Notes: generated from the letters alone by a model not told the origin. Positions 1 through 6,410 are shown, counted from the first letter of the stretch. The stretch: DNA of 10,631 bases from an uncultured Bacteroidales bacterium (GCA_905236405.1 CAJOQB010000076.1:1-10631); one strand, 5' to 3'. A program made the numbers and translations.

Positions 1-52
1 CCTCGCCGATGATACTGCACTTGTTTGTGGAAAAGTAGGTCGCTGCCAATCT
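1..52 (+). rRNA. rrf: 5S ribosomal RNA, 3' end only
   Basis: The first ~50 nt carry the characteristic 3' third of bacterial 5S rRNA: the CCGATGATACTGC segment of the helix IV/loop E region, a short apical part, then the AGTAGGTCGCTGCCA stretch that returns through helix IV/V to the closing helix I strand. The 5' two thirds lie to the left of the window, so the closing helix cannot be checked and the exact 3' end (about 48-52) is estimated. A terminator follows directly, as expected for the last gene of a 16S-23S-5S operon. Recognition is by sequence memory of 5S, not by alignment. Confidence 0.85.
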
Positions 53-59
53 TATCAAG

Positions 60-92
60 GGGAGTTCCGTTTGGGACTCCCTTTTTTGTTTT
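60..92 (+). terminator. Intrinsic terminator of the rRNA operon
   Basis: A 9-bp stem (GGGAGTTCC at 60-68 with GGGACTCCC at 73-81, one G-U pair) with a 4-nt loop GTTT is followed by T6 at 82-87 and more T-rich sequence. It begins within 10 nt of the 5S 3' end, so it most likely ends the rRNA transcript. Confidence 0.85.
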
Positions 93-119
93 TGTCAGGT
101 GCAGCATTCCAGACATATA

Positions 120-164
120 TGAATAAAACAAGCCCCTCGACTTATGTAAGTTCGAGGGGCTTTT
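120..164. terminator. Bidirectional terminator between 5S and the lipoprotein gene
   Basis: AAGCCCCTCGA at 130-140 pairs with TCGAGGGGCTT at 152-162 (11 bp), and CTTA/TAAG inside it extends the stem past a single bulged T. On the minus strand the stem is followed by TTGTTTTATT, a good U-tract, and it sits about 27 nt after the stop codon of the minus-strand lipoprotein gene. On the plus strand TTTT follows at 161-164. Its main job is probably to end the minus-strand DUF1846-lipoprotein transcript, and it may also block readthrough from the rRNA operon. Confidence 0.8.
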
Positions 165-190
165 CCTTATCCGAATGGATGGGAGTTTGA

Positions 191-622
191 TTATTTTTTC
201 GTCATCTTAATCACGATGCTGAGAGTGTAAGGACCATCTTCGTCCTCATCGGATTCTGTGTAGGAAAGATTGCAGTTCTTTTTGTCGAGAAGGTCGATGT
301 TGAAGGTGATTGCTTCGCCTTCGCTCACGGTGGTCAGTTTGTTGTCTTTGATGCTCCAGGTGCCGTTGTCTTCGGCATCGCCATCGTTGGAGTGATACAC
401 GCTCTTGTAGGTGCCGTCCTCGTTGAAGGTCATTTCGACTGTTTCACCCTGTTCGAGACCGGGCATAGTCATGCTTTGACCACCTTGAGTGTAGGTCATG
501 GTAACTTCGTTTTCCAGCCAAGTGCCAAGGATGAGGTCTTCGGGATCTTTCTGGCAGCCAGTGAGGCTGAGGGTCAGAGCAGCAACAAATACTGCCACGA
601 TGGTTTTAAATGTTCTTTTCAT
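191..622 (-). CDS. Small lipoprotein, lipocalin-like (putative surface lipoprotein)
   Basis: The protein has 143 residues. Residues 1-22 form a lipoprotein signal peptide: K2-R3, a hydrophobic core, then the lipobox L20-T21-G22 before lipidated C23. The mature N-terminus reads C-QKDPED, close to the acidic/QKDDE-type lipoprotein export signal described in Bacteroidetes, so display on the outer leaflet of the outer membrane is plausible. The rest has an ILGTW motif (residues 31-35), a central GTWSI and alternating beta-strand patterns, like the short 'lipocalin-like' lipoproteins common in Bacteroidales; no ligand or function can be assigned. It lies 72 nt downstream of the DUF1846 gene on the same strand. 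I found no TAnnTTTG box in that gap, so it may be co-transcribed. A terminator follows. No Shine-Dalgarno precedes the ATG, which is normal for the phylum. Confidence 0.85.
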   Translation of the reverse strand: MKRTFKTIVAVFVAALTLSLTGCQKDPEDLILGTWLENEVTMTYTQGGQSMTMPGLEQGETVEMTFNEDGTYKSVYHSNDGDAEDNGTWSIKDNKLTTVSEGEAITFNIDLLDKKNCNLSYTESDEDEDGPYTLSIVIKMTKK

Positions 623-694
623 TGTGTAAATAATTTAAGTGATTAATAAGGTGAATTAAATAAGATTATTATCAATTTGTTGTTTTCTGATAAG

Positions 695-2158
695 TTAGTC
701 TTTGCGGACGGGTTCGCTGGTAAGTCCGATACCCAGTTTCTTGAATATCTTGCGATCCACCTCGCTGGTCATCACGGTGGTGTGAGCTTGGCAGCCGTCG
801 AGCATCGGCAAGCAGTCGAGTGCACGGCGGCAGTTGTCGTCGAGCAGGCTGAGGATAGAGAGGGTCACCAGCACCTCGTCGGTGTGCAGGCGGGGGTTGC
901 TTCCGTGGAGCATGGAGACTTTGGTGTGCTGGATGGGCTCTATCATCTTTTGCGAAATGAGTTTCACGCTGTGGTTGATGCCAGCCAAGTGCTTCATGGC
1001 GTTGAGCAGAAGTGCGGCACACGGACCCAGCAGCTCTCCGCTATGGGCGGTGATGATGGTGCCGTCGGCCAGTTCAATAGCAGCTGCAGGAACACCTTCT
1101 TTGTCGCGACGTTCCTTGGCGGCAATGGTGGTGCGGCGGTCGTCAGTCGAAATCTTGGCTTGCTTCATCAGCAGGGCTATCTTGTTGACCTCGGTAGTTG
1201 ATGACTTGCCGTTGGCATAGTCACACAAGGCGGTATAGTAGCGGCGGATAATCTCGTCCTTCGATGCCTGACAGCAGACCTCGTCGTCACAGATGCAGAA
1301 ACCAGCCATGTTGACACCCATATCGGTGGGCGACTTGTAGGGGTTATCGCCGTAGATGCCTTCGAACAGGGCGTTGAGAACAGGGAAAATCTCGATGTCG
1401 CGGTTGTAGTTGACAGCGGTCTTGCCATAGGCTTCGAGGTGGAACGGGTCAATCATGTTGACATCATTGAGGTCGGCGGTGGCTGCCTCATAGGCGATGT
1501 TGACGGGGTGTTTCAACGGGATGCTCCAGATGGGGAAGGTCTCGAACTTGGCGTATCCGGCCTTGATGCCGAGACGGTTCTCTTGGTATAGCTGGCTAAG
1601 ACAGACGGCCATCTTGCCGCTGCCGGGGCCAGGGGCGGTGATGACCACCAACGGGCGAGTGGTCTTGACGTAGTCGTTTTTACCGAAACCGTCTTCCGAG
1701 TCGATGAGTTCGACATTGGTGGGGTACCCCTCGATAAGATAGTGGTAGTAGACATTGATGCCCAGTCGCTCGAGTCGTTCGCGATAGGCCATAGCGCTTG
1801 CTTGGCCGTTGTAGTGTGTGATGACGACGGAGTTGACAAGGAATCCACGACTGAGGAAAGCGTCCCGCAAACGCAGCACGTCGACATCATAGGTGATGCC
1901 GAGGTCGCCGCGGACTTTGTTTTTCTCGATGTCGACGGCACTGATAACAATGACGATTTCCGCATCGTCTTTCAGTTGCATAAGCATTTTCAGCTTGCTG
2001 TCGGGCTCAAAGCCAGGCAGTACGCGGCTGGCGTGGTAATCGTCGAAGAGTTTACCACCAAATTCAAGATAGAGCTTATTGCCGAACTTGCTGATGCGTT
2101 CCTTGATGTGTTCGGACTGTATTTTCAGATACTTGTCGTTGTCAAATCCGTGTTTCAT
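695..2158 (-). CDS. DUF1846 domain-containing protein
   Basis: I chose the ATG at 2158 (487 residues, N-terminus MKHGFDNDKYL) over an in-frame ATG at 2215. The family normally begins with this 'GFDN-KYL' segment, and a -7 promoter box lies between the two ATGs. The protein is full length and matches PF08903 (DUF1846), with family blocks LYLEFGGKLFDDYHASRVLPGF, VIVISAxDIEKNKVRGDLGITYD, a glycine-rich TAPGPGSGK loop (residues 174-182, P-loop-like), GYAKFETFPIW, EAATADLNDVNMIDPFHLEAYG and NPRLHTDEVL near the C-terminus. The family is soluble, widespread in bacteria and of unknown biochemical role; structures exist for family members, but I know of no established reaction. The glycine-rich loop suggests binding of a phosphate-containing ligand, which is inference. 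No signal peptide or membrane segment is seen. Confidence 0.93.
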   Translation of the reverse strand: MKHGFDNDKYLKIQSEHIKERISKFGNKLYLEFGGKLFDDYHASRVLPGFEPDSKLKMLMQLKDDAEIVIVISAVDIEKNKVRGDLGITYDVDVLRLRDAFLSRGFLVNSVVITHYNGQASAMAYRERLERLGINVYYHYLIEGYPTNVELIDSEDGFGKNDYVKTTRPLVVITAPGPGSGKMAVCLSQLYQENRLGIKAGYAKFETFPIWSIPLKHPVNIAYEAATADLNDVNMIDPFHLEAYGKTAVNYNRDIEIFPVLNALFEGIYGDNPYKSPTDMGVNMAGFCICDDEVCCQASKDEIIRRYYTALCDYANGKSSTTEVNKIALLMKQAKISTDDRRTTIAAKERRDKEGVPAAAIELADGTIITAHSGELLGPCAALLLNAMKHLAGINHSVKLISQKMIEPIQHTKVSMLHGSNPRLHTDEVLVTLSILSLLDDNCRRALDCLPMLDGCQAHTTVMTSEVDRKIFKKLGIGLTSEPVRKD

Positions 2159-2192
2159 GACCTGTTCTATTAATTCCACAAAATACGGGATA

Positions 2193-2200
2193 CAAAAGTA
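2193..2200 (-). promoter_or_regulatory. Promoter -7 box for the DUF1846 gene
   Basis: The minus strand reads TACTTTTG, an exact match to the Bacteroidetes -7 consensus TAnnTTTG. Transcription would start near 2186-2188, leaving a ~30-nt 5' UTR before the ATG at 2158. No TTTG/TTG is found at the ideal 19-21 nt upstream (the nearest TTG is 12 nt away), so the call rests on the -7 box and its position. Confidence 0.6.
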
Positions 2201-2396
2201 GGGATAATATTTCAATTGTTGGAAAATAATTTCTGATATGGATTATATATCGTTGGCTTTCATGTGAAAAATGAATTTCGTTTCACTTGTGATGGGTGAT
2301 GATGTGATGTCGTTTTTGATAAAAAGGGAAGTGCATACTCACCAAAATCAGTGTCTGTTTGGCGAGCAAATATATTTTCTTGGGCAGGCAATATTA

Positions 2397-2426
2397 TTGT
2401 GGCGGGGTCGTTATTGGTTAAATTTA
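2397..2426 (+). promoter_or_regulatory. Possible promoter of the hydrolase-aspS cluster
   Basis: TTG at 2397-2399 is followed 19 nt later by TAAATTTA at 2419-2426. This matches the Bacteroidetes -33/-7 layout except for A instead of the last G. The start point would be near 2432, giving an ~18-nt 5' UTR before the ATG at 2450. The rest of the 291-nt divergent gap (2159-2449) shows only a weak GTGAAA/TTTCAC inverted repeat around 2264-2287 and short GTGATG repeats; nothing else is clear. Confidence 0.4.
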
Positions 2427-2449
2427 TATTAAAAAATAAAACTGTCCAT

Positions 2450-3352
2450 ATGAAGAAGATATACTATCTTTTTTTCCTTCTGCTCATTGTGGGTCTGTCC
2501 GCATGTGACCGTAACGCTACGATAAATGATTTGCCATCACGTTATGCGACATTGGAAGATGGAACCAAAGTCCATTATAAGACAGTGGGCGAAGGAGATA
2601 TCGTGCTGCTGTTCGTTCATGGATTTGGCTGTGACATGAATGTGTGGGAGAAACAATACGAAGGATTCAAGCACGATCCGATACGCATGATTTTTGTCGA
2701 CTTGCCTGGCTTTGGTGAGAGTGACAAACCCGAGACGGAGTATACGTTGCAGTATTTTGCTGATGCCTTAAAGGCTGTGGTCGATACGCTTCAGGTGAAG
2801 AAAGTGGTTCTTGTGGGTCATAGTTTGGGTACAACCGTGTGTCGACAGTTTGTCTTTGACTATCCTGCCCAGTCGGTGGCTTTGTGTGATATCGACGGCG
2901 TCTATTGTTTCTACCCCACCAATCCCACGGCGTTGTTGAAATACCAAACCAATATCCGTTCGTTTGTTGACGGGTTCAAAGGCGAGGGATGTAAGGAATA
3001 TATCACCGAGTTTGCCGAATCGCTTCAAGGCCCGTTCACTCCACAGGAGATTGTGGATTATGCTATGTCGACCATGCCTGAGACACCGGAGTATGTGGCC
3101 TCCAGCACTATGTCTAATCTTGTTGACCCAAGTAATTGGACGGGTGAGAAAATCAATATTCCCTCGCTGATTATATGTACTCGTGCATCGCAGATTCCTG
3201 ACGACAACAAAAGAATCATGGACCATCTTTACAACGACTTTACCTATGTGGAGTTCGACAACACAGGCCACTTCATCATGATGGAGGATGCCGGTGTGGT
3301 CAACAACTTGATTGAACGTAGCTATGAGCGTTGGCGTCAGACGGAACTGTAG
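2450..3352 (+). CDS. Alpha/beta-hydrolase-fold lipoprotein
   Basis: The protein has 300 residues from the ATG at 2450. The frame is open further upstream, but this ATG gives a proper signal peptide: K2-K3, a hydrophobic core, then L16-S17-A18 before lipidated C19. D20 follows the cysteine. The mature part is a complete alpha/beta hydrolase: oxyanion-type HGFG motif, DLPGFGESDKP block, nucleophile elbow G-H-S125-L-G, candidate acid at D251/D252 in IPDDN, and catalytic H274 in TGHFIMMED. The most likely role is an esterase, lipase or similar serine hydrolase in the periplasm or at a membrane surface; the substrate cannot be told from sequence. aspS starts 38 nt downstream on the same strand, so the two may share a transcript, although the functions look unrelated. 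Confidence 0.9.
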   Translation: MKKIYYLFFLLLIVGLSACDRNATINDLPSRYATLEDGTKVHYKTVGEGDIVLLFVHGFGCDMNVWEKQYEGFKHDPIRMIFVDLPGFGESDKPETEYTLQYFADALKAVVDTLQVKKVVLVGHSLGTTVCRQFVFDYPAQSVALCDIDGVYCFYPTNPTALLKYQTNIRSFVDGFKGEGCKEYITEFAESLQGPFTPQEIVDYAMSTMPETPEYVASSTMSNLVDPSNWTGEKINIPSLIICTRASQIPDDNKRIMDHLYNDFTYVEFDNTGHFIMMEDAGVVNNLIERSYERWRQTEL

Positions 3353-3378
3353 AAAAGAATTGATAATACAATAAATAC

Positions 3379-3386
3379 TATATTTG
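3379..3386 (+). promoter_or_regulatory. Possible -7 box directly in front of aspS
   Basis: TATATTTG is an exact TAnnTTTG match ending 4 nt before the aspS ATG. A TTG lies 16 nt upstream (3360-3362), somewhat closer than the usual 19-21. If it is used, transcription would begin at or next to the A of the start codon, making aspS mRNA leaderless. Such boxes arise by chance in AT-rich gaps, so confidence is modest. Confidence 0.35.
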
Positions 3387-3390
3387 GAAA

Positions 3391-5154
3391 ATGTATAGAA
3401 CAAATACTTGTGGTGAATTAAACTTGTCGAATGTGGGTCAGAAAGTGACCCTTGCAGGTTGGGTGCAACGCAGTCGCGACTTGGGCGGCATGACCTTTGT
3501 GGATCTTCGTGACCGTTATGGTATCACTCAGTTGGCTTTCAATATGGAGGTCAATGCAGAGTTGTGTGAACAGGCTCGCAAACTGGGTCGTGAGTATGTA
3601 GTGCAAGCCACAGGCACTGTAACCGAGCGTGCCAGCAAAAATGCCAAAATACCGACTGGCGATATTGAAATCATTGTGGAAGAGCTCCGTGTGTTGAATG
3701 CGGCCAAGACCCCCCCGTTCACCATCGAAGATCAGAGCGATGGTGGCGACGACATCCGTATGAAGTATCGCTATCTCGATATTCGACGCAATCCGGTACG
3801 CAAGAACTTGGAACTGCGTCACCGTATGGCTATGCTTGTCCGCAACTATCTGAGCGGCCTCGACTTTTTGGAAATTGAGACCCCCTTCCTGATTAAGTCC
3901 ACTCCCGAAGGAGCCCGAGACTTCGTTGTCCCTTCGCGAATGAATCCAGGCGAGTTCTATGCACTTCCCCAGAGTCCGCAGCAGTACAAACAGTTGCTGA
4001 TGGTGGCAGGAATGGATCGCTATTTCCAGATTGTCCGTTGTTTCCGTGACGAGGATTTGCGTGCCGACCGTCAACCCGAGTTCACACAGATCGACTGCGA
4101 GATGTCGTTCGTCGAACAGGAAGATGTGCTGCAGACCTTCGAAGGGTTGGCCAAACATCTCTTCAAAGAGGAGAAAGGTCTCGAGTTTGGCGACTTCCCC
4201 CGCATCACGTGGCACGACGCCATGCGGCTGTATGGTAGCGACAAGCCCGACATCCGTTTCGGTATGCAGTTTGTGGAACTGAACGATGTGGTCAAAGGTC
4301 AAGGTTTCGGTCTTTTCGACAATGCAGAGCTTGTGGTGGGTATCTGTGCCGAGGGTTGTGCCGAATATACCCGCAAACAGTTGGATGCCCTCACCGAATT
4401 CGTGAAACGTCCCCAAGTGGGTGCAGGTGGTATGGTGTATGTGAAATACAATGCCGACGGCAGTTTCAAGTCGTCCGTCGACAAGTTCTACACACAAGAG
4501 GCTTTGAAATTGGTGGCAGAGAAGTTCGGTGCCAAGCCTGGTGACCTGATGCTGATACTCTGTGGTCCTGCCATGAAGACCCGTAAGCAGCTCAACGAGC
4601 TCCGATTGGAGATGGGCAATCAGTTAGGACTTCGCAATCCCAACGAGTATGCACCTCTCTGGGTGGTCGACTTCCCGTTGCTCGAATGGGATGAGGAGAC
4701 ACAGCGTTATTATGCCATGCATCACCCCTTCACTGCTCCCAAGCCCGAAGATGAGGCGTTGCTCGACGACCCCAACCGTTGGGGCGATATCCGCGCCAAT
4801 GCCTACGATATTGTCATGAATGGTGTCGAAGTAGGTGGCGGTTCCATTCGTATTCACGACCGCACATTGCAGAACAAGATGTTCCACACCTTGGGCTTCA
4901 CCGACGAGAAGGCTGCCGAGCAGTTCGGATTCCTGATGGATGCCTTTACCTATGGCGCTCCTCCTCACGCAGGATTGGCCTTTGGCTTCGACCGGCTTTG
5001 TTCCCTCTTCGGTGGTGCCGACAGCATCCGCGACTTCATTGCCTTCCCCAAGAACAACTCGGGACGCGATGTGATGAGCGGATCGCCTTCGCCTATTTCA
5101 CAGGAACAGCTCGATGAGCTGATGCTTGATGTGCGTCCTGTGGATGAGAAATGA
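3391..5154 (+). CDS. aspS: Aspartyl-tRNA synthetase (bacterial type)
   Basis: The protein has 587 residues, the usual length of bacterial AspRS, a cytoplasmic class IIb synthetase that attaches Asp to tRNA(Asp). The N-terminal OB-fold anticodon-binding domain (about 1-110) begins with the family pattern MYRTNTCGELNL, which fixes the start. Class II motif 1 lies near 140-170. Motif 2 is FRDEDLRADRQPEFTQ with R219, and motif 3 is GFDR with R535. The bacterial GAD insertion lies at roughly 290-410. L31 in the SRDLGG segment aligns with Leu30 of E. coli AspRS rather than the His of non-discriminating enzymes, so this one is probably specific for tRNA(Asp). The gene lies 38 nt after the hydrolase gene and 12 nt before the nitroreductase gene. 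No Shine-Dalgarno is present. Confidence 0.98.
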   Translation: MYRTNTCGELNLSNVGQKVTLAGWVQRSRDLGGMTFVDLRDRYGITQLAFNMEVNAELCEQARKLGREYVVQATGTVTERASKNAKIPTGDIEIIVEELRVLNAAKTPPFTIEDQSDGGDDIRMKYRYLDIRRNPVRKNLELRHRMAMLVRNYLSGLDFLEIETPFLIKSTPEGARDFVVPSRMNPGEFYALPQSPQQYKQLLMVAGMDRYFQIVRCFRDEDLRADRQPEFTQIDCEMSFVEQEDVLQTFEGLAKHLFKEEKGLEFGDFPRITWHDAMRLYGSDKPDIRFGMQFVELNDVVKGQGFGLFDNAELVVGICAEGCAEYTRKQLDALTEFVKRPQVGAGGMVYVKYNADGSFKSSVDKFYTQEALKLVAEKFGAKPGDLMLILCGPAMKTRKQLNELRLEMGNQLGLRNPNEYAPLWVVDFPLLEWDEETQRYYAMHHPFTAPKPEDEALLDDPNRWGDIRANAYDIVMNGVEVGGGSIRIHDRTLQNKMFHTLGFTDEKAAEQFGFLMDAFTYGAPPHAGLAFGFDRLCSLFGGADSIRDFIAFPKNNSGRDVMSGSPSPISQEQLDELMLDVRPVDEK

Positions 5155-5166
5155 TAGGACTGGATA

Positions 5167-5817
5167 ATGGCAGACAACTATTTAGAGAAACGATACGACG
5201 AAGTCTTCGGTCAGAAGACTAAGTTGAAGAGGGTAGGGCATACGCTCGACGAACTGTTGTTGAAGAACCGTAGCCATCGGGGGTACCTGAAGGACTTTGT
5301 GGTGACACGCGAGATGCTTGAGCGGATTGTCAGCGTCAACACCAAGATACCCTCGTGGTGCAATCAACAGGCATTGCGATTCAAACTGGTGACCAAAGGC
5401 GAAGAGGCTGACAAGGTGCTGAGCTTGGTCAAGATGGGTGCCGCTCTCCCAGAGTTGCATCTGCCGTTGGCAGGAACGGAACCGGAAGCTTTCGTCATCT
5501 GTTGCACAACGATACCGGAGTTTCGTGGTGTCGATATCGATTTGGGTATCTCGCTGCAGAGCATGTGTCTGAAAGCGGTTGAGATGGGTCTCAACGGATT
5601 GATTATCGGCAACTACAACCGTCAACAATTGCAGGAAGCCCTCTATTTGCCTTACGCCCCTGTGGCGGTATTGGCCATCGGAAAAGGAATAGAGAACATA
5701 ACGTTGGTGCCCATCGATTCTTCCGACACTCGTCCCGTCAAAGAGACACATGCCTATTATCGTCAAGACGGCATTCACTATGTGCCGAAGGTGCAGTTGA
5801 AAGATTTAATCATATAA
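5167..5817 (+). CDS. Nitroreductase-family protein
   Basis: The protein has 216 residues and begins at an ATG 12 nt after the aspS stop, so it is almost certainly co-transcribed with aspS. It has the nitroreductase fold signature: an N34-R35-S36-H37-R38 segment expected to contact FMN phosphate, the PSWCNQQ block (residues 62-68), a central helix AVEMGLNGLIIGNY, and the terminal strand VAVLAIGKG (167-174). Members are FMN-dependent NAD(P)H oxidoreductases, usually homodimeric and cytosolic. The physiological electron acceptor cannot be read from sequence. No signal peptide is seen. Pairing with aspS may only reflect shared transcription. A strong terminator follows 33 nt after the stop. Confidence 0.92.
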   Translation: MADNYLEKRYDEVFGQKTKLKRVGHTLDELLLKNRSHRGYLKDFVVTREMLERIVSVNTKIPSWCNQQALRFKLVTKGEEADKVLSLVKMGAALPELHLPLAGTEPEAFVICCTTIPEFRGVDIDLGISLQSMCLKAVEMGLNGLIIGNYNRQQLQEALYLPYAPVAVLAIGKGIENITLVPIDSSDTRPVKETHAYYRQDGIHYVPKVQLKDLII

Positions 5818-5849
5818 TCGCAACGGCGTTTATTAAAATTAACATTTGG

Positions 5850-5887
5850 AGCAGGAAGGGTCATAAACTCTTCCTGCTTGCTTTTTT
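5850..5887 (+). terminator. Intrinsic terminator after the nitroreductase gene
   Basis: AGCAGGAAGGGT at 5850-5861 pairs with ACTCTTCCTGCT at 5867-5878 (12 bp including one G-U) around the loop CATAA. TGC and T6 (5882-5887) follow. It ends the hydrolase/aspS/nitroreductase transcript. Confidence 0.9.
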
Positions 5888-5960
5888 GGGTGCGATTACA
5901 GCAGCATGTGTCCATAAACAGGAAAAACCACTATTGATAATCAGTGCTATAAGTAGGAGT

Positions 5961-6098
5961 TCACGCAGGCGTGTGTTTGGGGTCACGCAGCCGCCTGTTT
6001 GGCACCTCGCAGCTATGCTGCGTGGGGGGTCGCAGCATAGCTGCGTGAACCCTTGCAGCCGCCTGTGTGAAACGACGCAGGCACCTATGCCTGTCGAT
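5961..6098. repeat. Array of six degenerate 22-23 bp GCAG-headed units
   Basis: GCAG recurs at 5965, 5987, 6009, 6032, 6055 and 6077, giving spacings of 22, 22, 23, 23 and 22. Units share the form GCAG-(5-7 nt)-CTG(C/T)-GTG followed by a variable tail. Units 2 and 5 both read GCAGCCGCCTG. Units 3 and 4 are GCAGC-TAT-GCTGCGTG and GCAGC-ATA-GCTGCGTG. Several cores are small palindromes: CGCAGC/GCTGCG in units 3 and 4, and CAGGCA/TGCCTG in unit 6. The period is not a multiple of three, and the overlapping reading frame (5886-6230) looks like no protein, so this is not coding repeat. It lies downstream of the terminator. Its role is unknown; a degenerate palindromic (REP-like) element cluster or a protein-binding array are options. 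Confidence 0.75.
6008..6045. repeat. Perfect 15-bp inverted repeat inside the array
   Basis: CGCAGCTATGCTGCG (6008-6022) and CGCAGCATAGCTGCG (6031-6045) are exact reverse complements separated by the 8-nt spacer TGGGGGGT. Each arm is itself a near-palindrome (6-bp stem, 3-nt loop), so the DNA or RNA could form one long hairpin or two small ones. No T-tract follows, so it is not a terminator. Confidence 0.85.
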
Positions 6099-6141
6099 GG
6101 AGCCGCAAATGTTAAAAAGGGTAGCGGGAAGATGAAAAAAA

Positions 6142-6171
6142 TTGTGCATTCAAAAAAACTGTGTACTTTTG
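6142..6171 (+). promoter_or_regulatory. Strong Bacteroidetes-type promoter
   Basis: TTG at 6142-6144 (ATTG context) is followed by exactly 19 nt and then TACTTTTG at 6164-6171, matching the -33/-7 consensus of the phylum's primary sigma factor. It is the best promoter in the window. Transcription should begin near 6176-6178, 290 nt ahead of the next ATG, at the base of the hairpin GCTTAC/GTAAGC. Confidence 0.7.
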
Positions 6172-6176
6172 CATTT

Positions 6177-6410
6177 GCTTACGACGAGAAATGTAAGCCG
6201 AAAGAAAAGCATTGCAATATGGTCCTTTGATAGAAATTCGCCAAGTTTCATGAGGAGGGATTGAGCATAACTGCTTTCGTCTGGTTGTGTATGCTATATT
6301 GAAGCATATCGTCAGGCGTGAGATATGTTCCACATGACCCCGTTTCCTCAAAGGTGTTTGGCGATACCTCTATCAAGACGGACAAGAGCACATAACCTCA
6401 TGCCTTTTTT
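6177..6410 (+). ncRNA. Candidate structured small RNA (possibly 6S-like) or long structured leader
   Basis: Downstream of the promoter the sequence folds by hand into a 5' hairpin (6177-6182/6193-6198) and one long rod. The rod is GTCC 6222-6225/GGAC 6380-6383, TTGATAG 6227-6233/CTATCAA 6370-6376, TCGCCAA 6238-6244/TTGGCGA 6358-6364, a 6x7 internal loop, TGAGGA 6251-6256/TCCTCA 6345-6350, GAGCATAACT 6263-6272/AGATATGTTC 6321-6330 (one mismatch, one G-U), CGTCTG 6278-6283/CAGGCG 6313-6318 and TATGCT 6290-6295/AGCATA 6303-6308. A T6 run ends it at 6405-6410, and AAAAGCAT near 6206-6213 can close on the sequence leading into that run. A rod with internal bubbles, this size and its own promoter recall 6S RNA, but I see no diagnostic sequence. 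Alternatively it is the 5' leader of the gene at 6469. The 58 nt between it and that gene hold nothing clear. Confidence 0.45.

Noticed and set aside
672..1022. Overlapping minus-strand frame within the DUF1846 gene
   Set aside because: It lies inside a conserved full-length gene in another frame and has an Arg/Pro/His-rich shadow composition.
2264..2287. GTGAAA/TTTCAC inverted repeat in the divergent intergenic region
   Set aside because: Only 6 bp around an 11-nt AT-rich spacer, with no T-tract and no link to either promoter; compatible with chance.
2367..2374. Minus-strand TATATTTG, an exact -7 box, in the divergent intergenic region
   Set aside because: It lies over 200 nt from the DUF1846 start, the nearest minus-strand TTG is only 14 nt upstream, and a better-placed box exists at 2193-2200.
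3418..4497. Long minus-strand open frame opposite aspS (359 codons)
   Set aside because: It is antisense to an unmistakable AspRS gene. The His/Thr-rich composition is what reverse-complemented codons of such a gene give, and there is no plausible promoter or protein motif.
5886..6230. Open reading frame of 114 codons across the repeat array on the plus strand
   Set aside because: It spans a 22-23 bp repeat whose period is not a multiple of three, continues through the promoter and candidate RNA, and its translation looks like no protein family.
6177..6410. Known riboswitch, tmRNA, RNase P RNA or SRP RNA in the structured region
   Set aside because: I looked for the conserved cores of the TPP, SAM, cobalamin and FMN riboswitches, the tmRNA ends, the RNase P GAGGAAAGTC core and the SRP GGAAG/GCAG tetraloop region and found none.
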